Shown: piece by piece, positions 5,529 to 13,995 of the stretch
Layout of the letters: every line of letters starts with the position of its first letter
Numbering within the stretch: position 1 is the stretch's first letter
From: a virus
Length of the DNA: 22,483 nt
Reading direction: 5' to 3' (one strand)
IMG/VR virus record: IMGVR_UViG_3300004457_000084
Location: 1 to 22,483 of that record
Translations under genes and position numbers: made by a program
The notes under the pieces: generated by a model
What the model was told of the DNA's origin: nothing
Databases searched by the model: none
What the model saw: the letters and a program-made list of their open reading frames with translations, nothing else

Positions 5529-6881
5529 GTGGCGCGGGTAATCCTGCCGAACAACTGGACGCCGCGAGCATATCAGCGCCCGCTCTGGGATTATCTCGAG
5601 CGCGGCGGAAAACGCGCGGTACAAGTCGCGCATCGCCGCTGGGGCAAGGATGATGTTGCGCTTCACCACGCAGCATGTTCGGCGATGCAGCGGGTTGGCA
5701 ACTATTGGCATTTGCTGCCGGAAGCAGCTCAAGCCCGCAAGGCAATCTGGGACGCAGTAAATCCGCACACCGCCAAGCGCCGCATTGATGAGGCGTTCCC
5801 GGACGCTATCCGCGCCGGCGTGCGAAACAACGAGATGAGCATCAGGCTTAAGAACGGTGCGACGTGGCAGGTGGTGGGAAGCGATAACTACAACAGCCTT
5901 GTCGGCTCGCCGCCTGTCGGGCTTGTGTTCAGCGAGTGGGCGCTAGCCAATCCGGCGAGCTGGGCTTATCTCCGCCCGATCTTGGCGGAAAACGGCGGCT
6001 GGTCGCTTTTCATCTACACGCCGCGCGGGCGGAATCACGGAGCGACGCTGTACGAGGCGGCAAAGGACGATCCGGCATGGTTCGCGGACAGCTCGCCCGC
6101 GTCGAAGACATCGGTCTTTTCCAAGGCCCAGCTTGATACCGAGCTGAAGGAATACCAGCGCGAATTCGGGCGGGATGACGGGGAAAGCCGCTTCCGCCAA
6201 GAGTACATGTGCGACTTCAATGTCGCCGTGGTCGGATCGTATTACGGGCGATTGATGAGCGAGCTTGAGGATAACGACAAGATCACACGTGTCTCACACG
6301 ATGCCGCGCTCAAGGTCGATACATGGTGGGACTTGGGGCACTCGGACGCGACAGCGGTATGGTTCGTCCAGCACAGCTTCAACGCCATTCACGTCGTCGA
6401 CTATTACGAGGTCAACGGGGCCGATCTGGACCATCTGGCGCGGATGCTTCAGGAGAAGCGGGAGACCAAGCGGTACGTCTACGGCCGTCACATCTGGCCG
6501 CATGATGGCGGGCACAAGACGCTCGCATCTGGCGGGCGCAAGTTGAGCGACATGTTCGGGGACTTGGGGTTCACGGTGGAGGTGCAGAGGCCGCATGACA
6601 TACAGGTTGGGGTTACGCGGGTTAGGCAGGTTCTGCCTCGGTGCTGGTTTGATCGTCACGGTTGCGCTATGGGGATTGAGGCGCTGCGGTCGTATCAGAA
6701 GGAATGGGACGAGAAGGGGCGGGTATTTTCCGTGAGACCGCTGCACAATTGGGCCTCGCATGGCGCGGACGCTTTCCGGACCGGTGCGATGGCGTACGTT
6801 GACGCGGGCGACACGCGGGTGAAGCGGCGGGACCGGTACGCGGGCGAGGGGCGTCGGCAATCGAGCGGGTGGGCGGCATGA
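5529..6881 (+). CDS. terL: Terminase large subunit
   Basis: This is the ATP-driven motor and nuclease that fills the prohead. In 450 residues it shows a degenerate Walker A (HRRWGKDD, residues 35-42), a Walker B with catalytic glutamate (GLVFSEW, residues 131-137) and a coupling segment (IYTPRG, 162-167). The C-terminal RNase H-like nuclease has acidic residues in WWDLGHSD (Asp268), PHDGG (Asp326) and HGADAF (Asp414). The length fits the family. The start is GTG 5529, three bases after the small subunit stop; the ribosome-binding site is weak, so coupling is likely. The stop overlaps the following small gene as ATGA. With an Sf6-like small subunit and a P22-like portal, headful packaging is plausible but not shown. 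Confidence 0.95.
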   Translation: MARVILPNNWTPRAYQRPLWDYLERGGKRAVQVAHRRWGKDDVALHHAACSAMQRVGNYWHLLPEAAQARKAIWDAVNPHTAKRRIDEAFPDAIRAGVRNNEMSIRLKNGATWQVVGSDNYNSLVGSPPVGLVFSEWALANPASWAYLRPILAENGGWSLFIYTPRGRNHGATLYEAAKDDPAWFADSSPASKTSVFSKAQLDTELKEYQREFGRDDGESRFRQEYMCDFNVAVVGSYYGRLMSELEDNDKITRVSHDAALKVDTWWDLGHSDATAVWFVQHSFNAIHVVDYYEVNGADLDHLARMLQEKRETKRYVYGRHIWPHDGGHKTLASGGRKLSDMFGDLGFTVEVQRPHDIQVGVTRVRQVLPRCWFDRHGCAMGIEALRSYQKEWDEKGRVFSVRPLHNWASHGADAFRTGAMAYVDAGDTRVKRRDRYAGEGRRQSSGWAA

Positions 6882-7066
6882 TCGATGACGGTTACGTTCC
6901 GCCATGGGTGCATGACGGCCCGCCTGACCCAGAGTGTGAGCGCGCGGTCGAGGAGCACGGTTTTGTGGCGTGTGAGCGGTTCAGTTATGGGAAATTGATG
7001 GCGTGCCGGCGTAGCGATGGCCGGGTGATCGTTTTGAAACGACCGTTTCAGGAGTTACCGGCATAA
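6878..7066 (+). CDS. Hypothetical protein (62 aa) between terminase and portal
   Basis: A 62-residue acidic-to-neutral protein with PPWVHDGPPDPECERA near the start and no transmembrane segment. ATG 6878 overlaps the terminase stop (ATGA), and its stop overlaps the portal start (TAATG). The tight coupling on both sides supports translation. Position suggests a packaging or head-assembly accessory role, but no family is recognised. Confidence 0.65.
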   Translation: MIDDGYVPPWVHDGPPDPECERAVEEHGFVACERFSYGKLMACRRSDGRVIVLKRPFQELPA

Positions 7067-9309
7067 TGGCGCGTGACATTGACGACGACGAGGCGATGGA
7101 CGACGTGGTGCGGATGGCGCACCGGTTCTACAAGCGGGGCAAGAGCGCGTCGTCCGAATGGCGGGCGGAAGCGCCGAAGTGGTACGACCTCGTAGCGAAT
7201 AAGCAGTGGGATGAGGACGATGTTGCCAAGATGTCGGAGCAGCGCCGCATCCCGGTCGTCATCAATCGTGTAGCGCGGACGGTCAACGCGATATTGGGGA
7301 CACAGGTTAACAATCGGCAGGAGACGCGGTTCATTCCGCGCGAGCAGGGCGACGTTCAGGTCAACGAGGTATTGACGGGCGCGGCGGACTGGGCGCGGGA
7401 CTGTTGTGACGCCGAGGACGAAGAAAGCGACATGTTCGAGGATGTGACGACGTGCGGCATGGGCTGGACGGAGACACACCTCGATTACGAGAAGAACCCG
7501 GAAGGCATGATCCTGATCGACCGGGTTGACCCGTTCGAGATGTACTGGGACCCGAGTGCGCGGAAGCGGAACCTGTCCGATGCGAAGTGGGTCATGCGGA
7601 TGGTGCGGTATGAGCGGGACGAGTTCGAGGCTCGCTGGCCTGATGCGGACGTGGATACGGCTGCGATGCCGTGGGAGGATGTGGACAACGACGAGGATGG
7701 CGACGGGACGCGGGGCCATGTCTACCCGCAGGACGCTTACAAGAATCAGCAGTCACGGAGCGGACGCGAGAAGGGGTCTACGATCCTGGTAGCGCATGTT
7801 CAGTGGCTTGAGCGGGTGCCGGTATACCGGATCGGGAAGAGCGCTGAGACGCTGGACGCGGAGAAGTTCAAGAAGCTGAAGCCGCGGCTCGATCTTGAGG
7901 GCATCCCGTACATGAAGCAGCAGAGCATCCGCTGGCGCGAGGCGTTTGTTGCGGGCGGGGAACTGCTGGAGGAGAAGGATTGCCCTTACGATAAGGGGCC
8001 GACGTTCAAGTGCACGACGTACAAGCGGGACCGGAACAAGAATAGCTGGTACGGGCTGGTTGCGGCGATGATGGACCCGCAGAAGTACGGGAACAAGTTC
8101 CTGTCGCTGGTGATGGACATCATCGTGAAGAACAGCAAGGGCGGCATCATGGCGGAGAAGGACGCCTTTGATGACCAGGCCAAGGCTGAGATGAACTGGG
8201 CGCAGCCGGATGCGATCGTTTTCATGCGCCCGGGGGCTCTTGCTGGCGGGAAGATACAGCCCAAGCCGCAGGTGAGTTTGCCGGCCGGGCTTGACAGGCT
8301 GATAGCCTACTTCCTGGACAGCGTTCACGAGGTGACGGGCGTCAATCTTGAATTGTTGGGCATGGCGAACCGGGAGCAGGCTGGCGTGCTGGAGACGACG
8401 CGCAAGCAGGCCGGAATTACGATCATTGCGCCGCTGTTCGATGCTCTGCGGCGCTATCGCAAGGAGCAGGGCCGGGTTCTGCTTCATTTCATAACGACCT
8501 ATTTGAGCGACGGGCGGCTTGTTCGCATCGTCGGGCAGGGCGGAGAGCAGTATGTCCCGCTCGTGCATCAGCCAGGGCTTGCGGAATACGATGTTGTTGT
8601 CGATGAGAGCCCAAACAGCCCGAACATGAAGGAAAAGACCTTCGGCGCGCTGGTGGAATTGATGCCGGCGCTGGCGAAAATCGGCGTGCCGATGCCGCCT
8701 GAATTGCTGGATTACGCGCCGATTCCGTCGAGTTTGGCGGCCAAGTGGAAGGAATTGATCGAGGCCAGCAAGGCTGCGGGCGATCCGAAGGTGGCGCAGG
8801 AACAGATGAAGAAGATGGGCCAGGAAATGCAGGCCCTTTCCGAGGAAAACAAGAAGCTGAAGGACAATCGCGAGATCGAGGCGGTCAAGCTGCAATCGCA
8901 GACGGTGCTAGCGCAGAAGAAGACCGAGGACGAGTTCGCGTTGGCACAACAGAAGATCGAGAACGAGTTCCGGCTTGCGCAACAGAAGCTTGTGCTTGAG
9001 CGGCAAAAGGCCGAGGCCGAATTGCAACTGGAGCGCGAGCGTGCGAATGCGGAACTGATGCTGGACCGCGAGAAGGCTGAAGCTGATCTGACGTTGCAGG
9101 GTGAGAAGACATCCGCCGAGATGGAGATGGGGCATCGGAAGTTCGAGACGGAGACGAAGTTCAAGACGGACGCCATCCGGGCGGAACGCGCTGCGAAGGA
9201 AGGCGACGATATTGGCGACGATGGACAGGTAAAGAAGAAGAGGAAGCGGGCGACAATTGAGCGTGATGCCAAGGGCGACATGATCGGCGCGATGATCGAG
9301 GATGAATAA
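7066..9309 (+). CDS. Portal protein (P22 gp1-like)
   Basis: The portal is the dodecameric ring at the capsid vertex through which DNA enters and leaves. The 747-residue product matches the P22-type family in its N-terminal half (PVVINRVARTVNAILGTQ, residues 63-80; then MFEDVTTCGMGW and DPFEMYWDPSARKRNLSDA). The central segment HEVTGVNLELLGMANREQAG is the usual stem/clip region. Residues 586 to about 705 form a long charged coiled coil rich in Glu, Gln, Lys and Ala, corresponding to the barrel that projects into the P22 capsid. A clear CAGGAG precedes ATG 7066. It lies directly downstream of the terminase, as expected. The coiled coil contains near-repeats around EFALAQQKIENEFRLAQQK. Confidence 0.93.
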   Translation: MARDIDDDEAMDDVVRMAHRFYKRGKSASSEWRAEAPKWYDLVANKQWDEDDVAKMSEQRRIPVVINRVARTVNAILGTQVNNRQETRFIPREQGDVQVNEVLTGAADWARDCCDAEDEESDMFEDVTTCGMGWTETHLDYEKNPEGMILIDRVDPFEMYWDPSARKRNLSDAKWVMRMVRYERDEFEARWPDADVDTAAMPWEDVDNDEDGDGTRGHVYPQDAYKNQQSRSGREKGSTILVAHVQWLERVPVYRIGKSAETLDAEKFKKLKPRLDLEGIPYMKQQSIRWREAFVAGGELLEEKDCPYDKGPTFKCTTYKRDRNKNSWYGLVAAMMDPQKYGNKFLSLVMDIIVKNSKGGIMAEKDAFDDQAKAEMNWAQPDAIVFMRPGALAGGKIQPKPQVSLPAGLDRLIAYFLDSVHEVTGVNLELLGMANREQAGVLETTRKQAGITIIAPLFDALRRYRKEQGRVLLHFITTYLSDGRLVRIVGQGGEQYVPLVHQPGLAEYDVVVDESPNSPNMKEKTFGALVELMPALAKIGVPMPPELLDYAPIPSSLAAKWKELIEASKAAGDPKVAQEQMKKMGQEMQALSEENKKLKDNREIEAVKLQSQTVLAQKKTEDEFALAQQKIENEFRLAQQKLVLERQKAEAELQLERERANAELMLDREKAEADLTLQGEKTSAEMEMGHRKFETETKFKTDAIRAERAAKEGDDIGDDGQVKKKRKRATIERDAKGDMIGAMIEDE

Positions 9310-10172
9310 TGGCCGGCACGAAAAACAATCAGGCGGAAAAGCTTAGCATTGAGCAAATGCGCGCGATGGCCATTGAGAACATGGCCTCGAATGCGCAGTT
9401 GCGGCTTCCGGCGTTGCCGGTGGTGAATGAGCACGACGGGGCTTTCGTCATCGTCGGCGGCGGGCCGTCTGTACTGTCGCGTCTTGGTGATATCGAGCGC
9501 AGGCAGAGGAATGGTGCTGCGGTTGTCGCGTGCAATGGCGCGAATTTGCTGTTGCGCAAGCACGGTATCGTGCCTGACTACGCGCTGTTTCTGGACCCGC
9601 AGGAGATCGTCGCGGACTACATCGAGGACGATGCCGGCGAAGAGACAACATACCTCACGGCGGTCATGCTTCACCCAAAGGCAATGGCAAAGCTGACAAA
9701 GCCGCACGTGTTTATGTTCCATGCCGAGATACCGGAAGCCATCGGCGAAAAATATCACGCGATGATACAGGAGTGGCCTGTCATCCCTACCTCGGTGGGC
9801 GGCTTCGGCAACACCGTTTGCCTTCGCGCCATCAACATCGGGCATTTGCTGGGCTATCGCGAGTTCCACTTGTACGGCGTGGATAGCTCCTATCCGAAGG
9901 GTGGGGCCGACCATGCCTATGTCAACTCTCACAGCGTCGAGCCTGACGCGATGGAAATCCGCTTCGATGGCAAGATGTACACGGCATCGCCATGGATGGT
10001 TGTCCAGGCGGACGATTTCAAGAAATACCATCTTCAATTCCATAACCTCGGGTGCCGCGTGAAAGTGCATGGCGATGGGCTGATGCCGGATATGTCGCGG
10101 CATTTGGACGCCAAGCGCACGAAATGGCTGATTTGGAAAACCTCTCGCGAACTGGTGTCCGCAAATGGCTGA
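9309..10172 (+). CDS. DUF115/Maf-like protein (possible glycosyltransferase)
   Basis: The 287 residues carry the DUF115 (6-hydroxymethylpterin pyrophosphokinase MptE-like) pattern. This is a nucleotide-binding GGGPS loop (AFVIVGGGPSVLS, about residues 45-57), an ALFLDPQE segment near residue 93, and SVGGFGNTVCLRAINIGHLL followed by HLYGVDSSY (about residues 162-195). Known relatives include flagellin Maf glycosyltransferases, which transfer nonulosonic acids, and archaeal MptE. The fold therefore does not fix the reaction; given the other sugar-transfer genes in this window, transferase activity is my inference. The start overlaps the portal stop (TAATG). The stop overlaps the next gene in ATGGCTGA. 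It interrupts the usual portal-to-scaffold order. Confidence 0.75.
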   Translation: MAGTKNNQAEKLSIEQMRAMAIENMASNAQLRLPALPVVNEHDGAFVIVGGGPSVLSRLGDIERRQRNGAAVVACNGANLLLRKHGIVPDYALFLDPQEIVADYIEDDAGEETTYLTAVMLHPKAMAKLTKPHVFMFHAEIPEAIGEKYHAMIQEWPVIPTSVGGFGNTVCLRAINIGHLLGYREFHLYGVDSSYPKGGADHAYVNSHSVEPDAMEIRFDGKMYTASPWMVVQADDFKKYHLQFHNLGCRVKVHGDGLMPDMSRHLDAKRTKWLIWKTSRELVSANG

Positions 10173-10971
10173 CACTAAAATCAGCGCGTTGCCGACCGAT
10201 GTGACGACGCTTGCGGCGGGGGACCGTTTCCCGATTGCCGATGTGAGCGCGAGCACGACGGACACGTATTGCACGTCCACGGAGATACAGACCTTTGCAT
10301 GCAATGCGCCGGTGTTCGCGGCAGGCTCCGCAAGCGCGAATAGCTGGCCTAAGCTGACGGTCGGCACGCTGTTGACGACAGCGGAAGACGGCGCCATCGA
10401 AATGGACGCCGATTGTCTGTACGGCTGCACGGACGCGGGCAATCGCGGCGTGATCCCGGTCATGCACTTCATTCGTGCGGATGCGGCGCGCAATCTGACC
10501 AACTCGACGGCAGAACAGAAGATATTCGATAGCCCGAGCGCCGGTAAGCTCGCCCTCGAAACGGGGTGCTACCGCTTCGAGGCGCAGCTTTACATCACGA
10601 GCATGTCCGGCACGTCCGGCAATGTGCGGTTCTCGCCGGTTGGGACCACCACATCGACCACGGCCACATCGGCGGCGTTCTTGTGGCATGCTTGGGGCAT
10701 CGACGCGACGGCGCCAACGACGGCGGCGACGCAGACGGGATCGTTCGCGGTAACCAGCCAGACGGCGGCAGCCGTGTCGCTTGTGACGGCGGCGACAGGG
10801 ACGGGGATGGGCGCGTCGATCAGCGGATCGTTCGAGATCAGCGGTGCAGGCAACATCGTGCCGACAGTCATTCTGTCCACGGCGGCGGCGGCAAGCATCA
10901 ATATTGGAACCTACATCGCCTATTGGAGGATTGGCAGCACGTCGGTCGCGAGCGTCGGGCAGTGGTCATAG
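10165..10971 (+). CDS. Virion protein, first copy of a tandem pair
   Basis: The 268-residue product begins with the TKISALP-type leader typical of phage head or tail decoration and fibre proteins. It continues with a conserved middle (GTLLTTAEDGAIEMD, then CLYGCTDAGNRGVIP, about residues 66-100). The last 140 residues are Thr/Ser/Ala/Gly-rich, beta-predicted, and end with a GSFEISGAGNIVPTVIL ... IGTYIAYWRIG pattern that resembles trimeric TNF-like or jelly-roll tip domains. The neighbour at 10972 is a clear paralogue over its whole length. Receptor binding or capsid/tail decoration is plausible. The start overlaps the DUF115 stop by 8 bases. Confidence 0.72.
   Translation: MADTKISALPTDVTTLAAGDRFPIADVSASTTDTYCTSTEIQTFACNAPVFAAGSASANSWPKLTVGTLLTTAEDGAIEMDADCLYGCTDAGNRGVIPVMHFIRADAARNLTNSTAEQKIFDSPSAGKLALETGCYRFEAQLYITSMSGTSGNVRFSPVGTTTSTTATSAAFLWHAWGIDATAPTTAATQTGSFAVTSQTAAAVSLVTAATGTGMGASISGSFEISGAGNIVPTVILSTAAAASINIGTYIAYWRIGSTSVASVGQWS
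10306..10325 (+). repeat. 20-bp direct repeat, copy 1 (paralogue pair)
   Basis: GCGCCGGTGTTCGCGGCAGG occurs here and again at 11110-11129, 804 bases apart, at the same codon phase in the two paralogous virion genes. A second shared run, AGCGTCGGGCAGTGG, ends both genes (10951-10965 and 11746-11760). These are remnants of the tandem duplication and possible recombination points. Confidence 0.85.
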
Positions 10972-11766
10972 ATGGCGAACAAGAAGATCACATCGCTGAC
11001 GGACGTGGTAACGCTCGCGGCAGGCGACCTCTTCGCCATCAACGACGTGAGCGCGGCCGGGGTGAACACGTTCGCCACGGCAACGGAGGTGAAAACCTTC
11101 ATCTGGACGGCGCCGGTGTTCGCGGCAGGGACTTCCTCGGCGAACACATGGCCGAAGTTCACATCCGGGACATTGCTTACGACAGCGGAAGACGGTGCGA
11201 TCGAGGTCGATACCAATTGCATTTACGGATGCACCGATGCGGGGAACAGGGGGGTAATCCCGCTCAAGCATTATATCCGCGCCGATGCGACGAACACGCT
11301 CACCAGCACGACAGCGCGGCAGAAGCTGTTCGCATCTCCTACAAACGGGACGCTGACGCTGGAAACGGGCGTCTACTTCTTCAATTGCCTGTTCCGTCTT
11401 TCGTCGATGAGCAGCACGAACGGGAATTGTTCCGTTTCGCCGAAGGGCGGCGGCACGGCGACAACCGGGAAGTGCCTGTCGCATTATTGGGGCTGGGACA
11501 ACAACGGCACGACGGCGAACAGAACCGTGGCGGGGTCGTTCACGGTGACGGCCTCGACGCTTTCGTCGGCGCCGGTCGTGACGGCGAACACTGCGACGGT
11601 GCTGGAATTGAGCGGGCGCGGATCGTTCGAGGTAAGCGGCGCTGGGACGATCATACCGTCGATTACGCTGCTGACGGCGGCGCCTGCCGTTCTCGGCATC
11701 GGATCGTATTTCGAGATTTACCGTGTTGGCGCAACAGGCGTCGTCAGCGTCGGGCAGTGGAGTTAG
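10972..11766 (+). CDS. Virion protein, second copy of the tandem pair
   Basis: This 264-residue protein is a paralogue of the preceding gene. It shares TDVxTLAAGD near the start, the APVFAAG and GTLLTTAEDGAIE blocks, C-x-YGCTDAGNRGVIP, a matching FEVSGAGTIIPSITLLTA strand region and the terminal SVGQWS. The variable parts lie mainly in residues 110-215, where sequence and length differ. This pattern suggests duplication followed by divergence of an exposed surface. ATG 10972 directly follows the stop of the first copy. It may form mixed trimers with the first copy or act as an alternative receptor-binding tip; neither can be read from the sequence. Confidence 0.72.
   Translation: MANKKITSLTDVVTLAAGDLFAINDVSAAGVNTFATATEVKTFIWTAPVFAAGTSSANTWPKFTSGTLLTTAEDGAIEVDTNCIYGCTDAGNRGVIPLKHYIRADATNTLTSTTARQKLFASPTNGTLTLETGVYFFNCLFRLSSMSSTNGNCSVSPKGGGTATTGKCLSHYWGWDNNGTTANRTVAGSFTVTASTLSSAPVVTANTATVLELSGRGSFEVSGAGTIIPSITLLTAAPAVLGIGSYFEIYRVGATGVVSVGQWS
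11110..11129 (+). repeat. 20-bp direct repeat, copy 2 (paralogue pair)
   Basis: Identical to the copy at 10306-10325 and located at the equivalent position of the second paralogue. Confidence 0.85.
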
Positions 11767-11768
11767 CG

Positions 11769-12029
11769 ATGGCGAATTTTCTGGTCAATGTCCTCTCCTT
11801 CGGCAATGGCGGCAAGAACGGCACACTGGAAATAAGCGGCGGCGCTGTCGAGAGCGGGAGCGGGTTCTACATCGGGTGGTCGCTTAAGATCGACACGACG
11901 GACACGGTTGCGATGGTCCCGGCCACGATCAATCAAACGATAAAGGATGCGGCGATTGCGGAAGCTGCGAAGGTTGGGCGCACCAAGGGCGTTGGCGACA
12001 CCGTGACGCTGTTCGGCGGCGTCTCCTAA
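11769..12029 (+). CDS. Small structural-region protein (86 aa)
   Basis: The product reads MANFLVNVLS followed by a glycine/serine-rich stretch (GNGGKNGTLEISGGAVESGS) and a mixed C-terminus ending GDTVTLFGGVS. It has no membrane segment or cysteine. ATG 11769 is two bases after the stop of the second paralogue, and its stop overlaps the next start (TAATG). A longer reading back to 10566 in this frame runs through both paralogues and is a shadow. It is probably a minor virion or assembly protein; the family is not recognised. Confidence 0.6.
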   Translation: MANFLVNVLSFGNGGKNGTLEISGGAVESGSGFYIGWSLKIDTTDTVAMVPATINQTIKDAAIAEAAKVGRTKGVGDTVTLFGGVS

Positions 12030-12253
12030 TGGCGAGCTATTACACGCTCCAGTCGGGCGGCGGCGTTCTCGTCCTCGAAGACGGGAGCGGCAATCTTTTG
12101 CTCCAAAGCGACGCTGGCGGGGCTGCGGCTGGTCTGTCGGTGCATCTGGCGGGCACTGGCGGGCTTGCCGGGCGTGGCGGGCTTGCTGGCCCAGGCGGCG
12201 GCATTTGCGCGGTATCGCAGGATGATACCGTGAAGAAAGCGCGGGAAGCGTAA
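12029..12253 (+). CDS. Small glycine-rich protein (74 aa)
   Basis: The first half has the repeated motif of short phage virion proteins (YYTLQSGGGVLVLEDGSGNL followed by LLQSD). The second half is glycine-rich (GTGGLAGRGGLAGPGGG, residues 42-58) and the C-terminus is basic. It is joined to its neighbours by TAATG overlaps at both ends. A tail or fibre accessory role fits the context, but this is inference. Confidence 0.6.
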   Translation: MASYYTLQSGGGVLVLEDGSGNLLLQSDAGGAAAGLSVHLAGTGGLAGRGGLAGPGGGICAVSQDDTVKKAREA

Positions 12254-13479
12254 TGTACCGCGGTGACATCCGGCTTGGCGAGACCGTCGACATCAAATTC
12301 ACTTCTCGCTCATTCACGACGGGCGCGCCGACGACGCTTGCCGGGTCTCCTGTCATCTCGGCCTATGTCGGCAACGGCACGACGGAAATAACGGCCGGGA
12401 TCACGCTCACGGTGGATTTCGACGGGCGCACGGGACTGCACAATATCCGCGTGGTGGCTACGAGCGGCAACGGCTTTGCGACTGCCACGAATGTAGATCT
12501 GGTCATCACGACAGGCACGGTCGGCGGCGTCTCGGTTGTGGGTGAGACGGTTGGGTCATTCTCAATCGAGGCGCGTTCTGCGGTTATGCCGACGACAGCG
12601 GCTCGGACCCTCGATGTGTCGGCAGGCGGCGAAGCCGGGGTGGACTGGGCGAACGTCGGCAGTCCGACGACATCGCTTGCTCTGACCGGCACGACGATTG
12701 CGGTGACGCAAAAGGTAGACGTAGATACGATCAAGACAAACCCCGTTGTCAACGGCGGCACGATTACGTTTCCGACTACGGCAACGCTCGCGAGCACGAC
12801 GAACATAACGGCGGGCACGGTCACGACGGCGACCAATGTGACGACCGTCAATGGTCTCGCGGCCAATGTGATTACCGCCGCAGCGACGGCGGCGGACTTC
12901 GGCGCTGAGCTGGCAACCGCGATCTGGACCGACACGACGGCAGGCGACTTCACGGTAGCGGCCAGTGTCGGCAAGTCCGTGATGAACGGCGTAGCGCTTG
13001 GAACGGGATTGACGATCAACGCCTATACGGGAAACACGCCGCAGACGGGCGATAGCTTCGCGCGGATCGGCGTTGCCGGCGCGGGGTTGACGAATATCGA
13101 TCTGCCTGACCAGACGATGAACATTACCGGCAATATCACCGGCAATCTTTCCGGGTCGGTTGGCTCTGTTACGGGCGCCGTTGGTTCCGTGACGGGTAAT
13201 GTCGGAGGCAATGTCACCGGCTCAATCGGCTCGCTCGCGGCGCAGGCCAAGACGGATGTTACCGCGGCGGCAAATACGGTGGCTATGACGGAAAGCTATG
13301 CCGCGCTCGCGGCGGCGCCAACCCCCGCGCAGATATGGTTCGAGATCCGCGCGCTACTTGCCGAAAAGGCCGTTGCGGGCACGACGCTCACGGCGAAGAA
13401 GCTGGACGGGGCCACGACGGCAGGGACTTACACGCTCAACGATGCGGTTACCCCGACTGCGATCACGAGAGCCTCGTAA
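12253..13479 (+). CDS. Beta-rich repetitive phage structural protein
   Basis: The 408-residue product starts with a compact Ig-like or beta-sandwich domain (RGDIRLGETVDIKFTSRSF, residues 3-21, to about residue 110). This kind of leader is common in structural proteins of alphaproteobacterial phages. The middle is extremely rich in Thr, Ala, Val and Gly, and around residues 290-325 it forms short repeats of the type ITGN, VTGN and VGSV, which suggest a beta-helix or fibrous stalk. The C-terminal part (about residues 350-408) is again compact, with an alpha-helix IWFEIRALLAEKAV. A tail spike, fibre shaft or head fibre is likely. The stop and the next start abut (TAAATG). Confidence 0.68.
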   Translation: MYRGDIRLGETVDIKFTSRSFTTGAPTTLAGSPVISAYVGNGTTEITAGITLTVDFDGRTGLHNIRVVATSGNGFATATNVDLVITTGTVGGVSVVGETVGSFSIEARSAVMPTTAARTLDVSAGGEAGVDWANVGSPTTSLALTGTTIAVTQKVDVDTIKTNPVVNGGTITFPTTATLASTTNITAGTVTTATNVTTVNGLAANVITAAATAADFGAELATAIWTDTTAGDFTVAASVGKSVMNGVALGTGLTINAYTGNTPQTGDSFARIGVAGAGLTNIDLPDQTMNITGNITGNLSGSVGSVTGAVGSVTGNVGGNVTGSIGSLAAQAKTDVTAAANTVAMTESYAALAAAPTPAQIWFEIRALLAEKAVAGTTLTAKKLDGATTAGTYTLNDAVTPTAITRAS

Positions 13480-13986
13480 ATGACGGTTGCGGCACTCATT
13501 ACCGAAGGCATCGGGCCCGGCAGCTCGCTGCTTTTTGTGATGACGGGCGGGCTAGGCAGCGGTGCGGCTGCTCCCCAAGCCGCAGTTGTGGACGAATTTC
13601 GCAAGCACGGTGCTTCCCGTCGCGCGAACTGGCCGCCGCAGCGGTTCTATCTGCCGCCCGGGTGGAAGGAGAAGAAAGAGCTTCCAAGCATCGAGCAAGT
13701 CAAGGCGCTCTATGTCGAGGCGCGCAAGGAAATACCGCTGGAGGCGCAGGCCGGACTTCTCCCGGAGGCCTTCAGGCTTCGCGCCAAGGGCACGAAGAAA
13801 CTGCCGGCAGCGGCGAGCGTCGATTTCGAGGCGCTGCGCCGGAATATCGAGGTGTTGCAGGGGATCGTGACCGCCCTTGCGGAGTACGATGCTGATTTCG
13901 CCGCGGAGCAGGCCGAGGCGGAGATCATTGCGAGGCGCCGCAAACGGGAAGAAGAGGCGCTGATTGTCATCCTGCTCAACTCATAG
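13480..13986 (+). CDS. Hypothetical protein in the structural operon (168 aa)
   Basis: The N-terminal 30 residues are hydrophobic and glycine-rich (ALITEGIGPGSSLLFVMTGG), a leader often found on small phage proteins next to beta-rich structural genes. The remainder is charged and helical (EQVKALYVEARKEIPLEAQ; later AEQAEAEIIARRRKREEE). No signal peptidase site is clear and a membrane segment is doubtful. Its position before the scaffold suggests an assembly role; the family is not recognised. Confidence 0.65.
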   Translation: MTVAALITEGIGPGSSLLFVMTGGLGSGAAAPQAAVVDEFRKHGASRRANWPPQRFYLPPGWKEKKELPSIEQVKALYVEARKEIPLEAQAGLLPEAFRLRAKGTKKLPAAASVDFEALRRNIEVLQGIVTALAEYDADFAAEQAEAEIIARRRKREEEALIVILLNS

Positions 13987-13995
13987 GGAGGTTTT

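Noticed and set aside
8712-10502. 596-codon open frame on the - strand opposite the portal and DUF115 genes
   Set aside because: It mirrors the codon bias of the + strand coiled coil, shows no domain, and would overlap two clear genes. The same applies to the - strand frames at 7753-8895 and 15385-16413.
10566-11768. Long + strand frame through both paralogous virion genes leading into the gene at 11769
   Set aside because: It is the out-of-frame reading of two well-supported genes in GC-rich DNA; only the part from ATG 11769 has a plausible start and composition.
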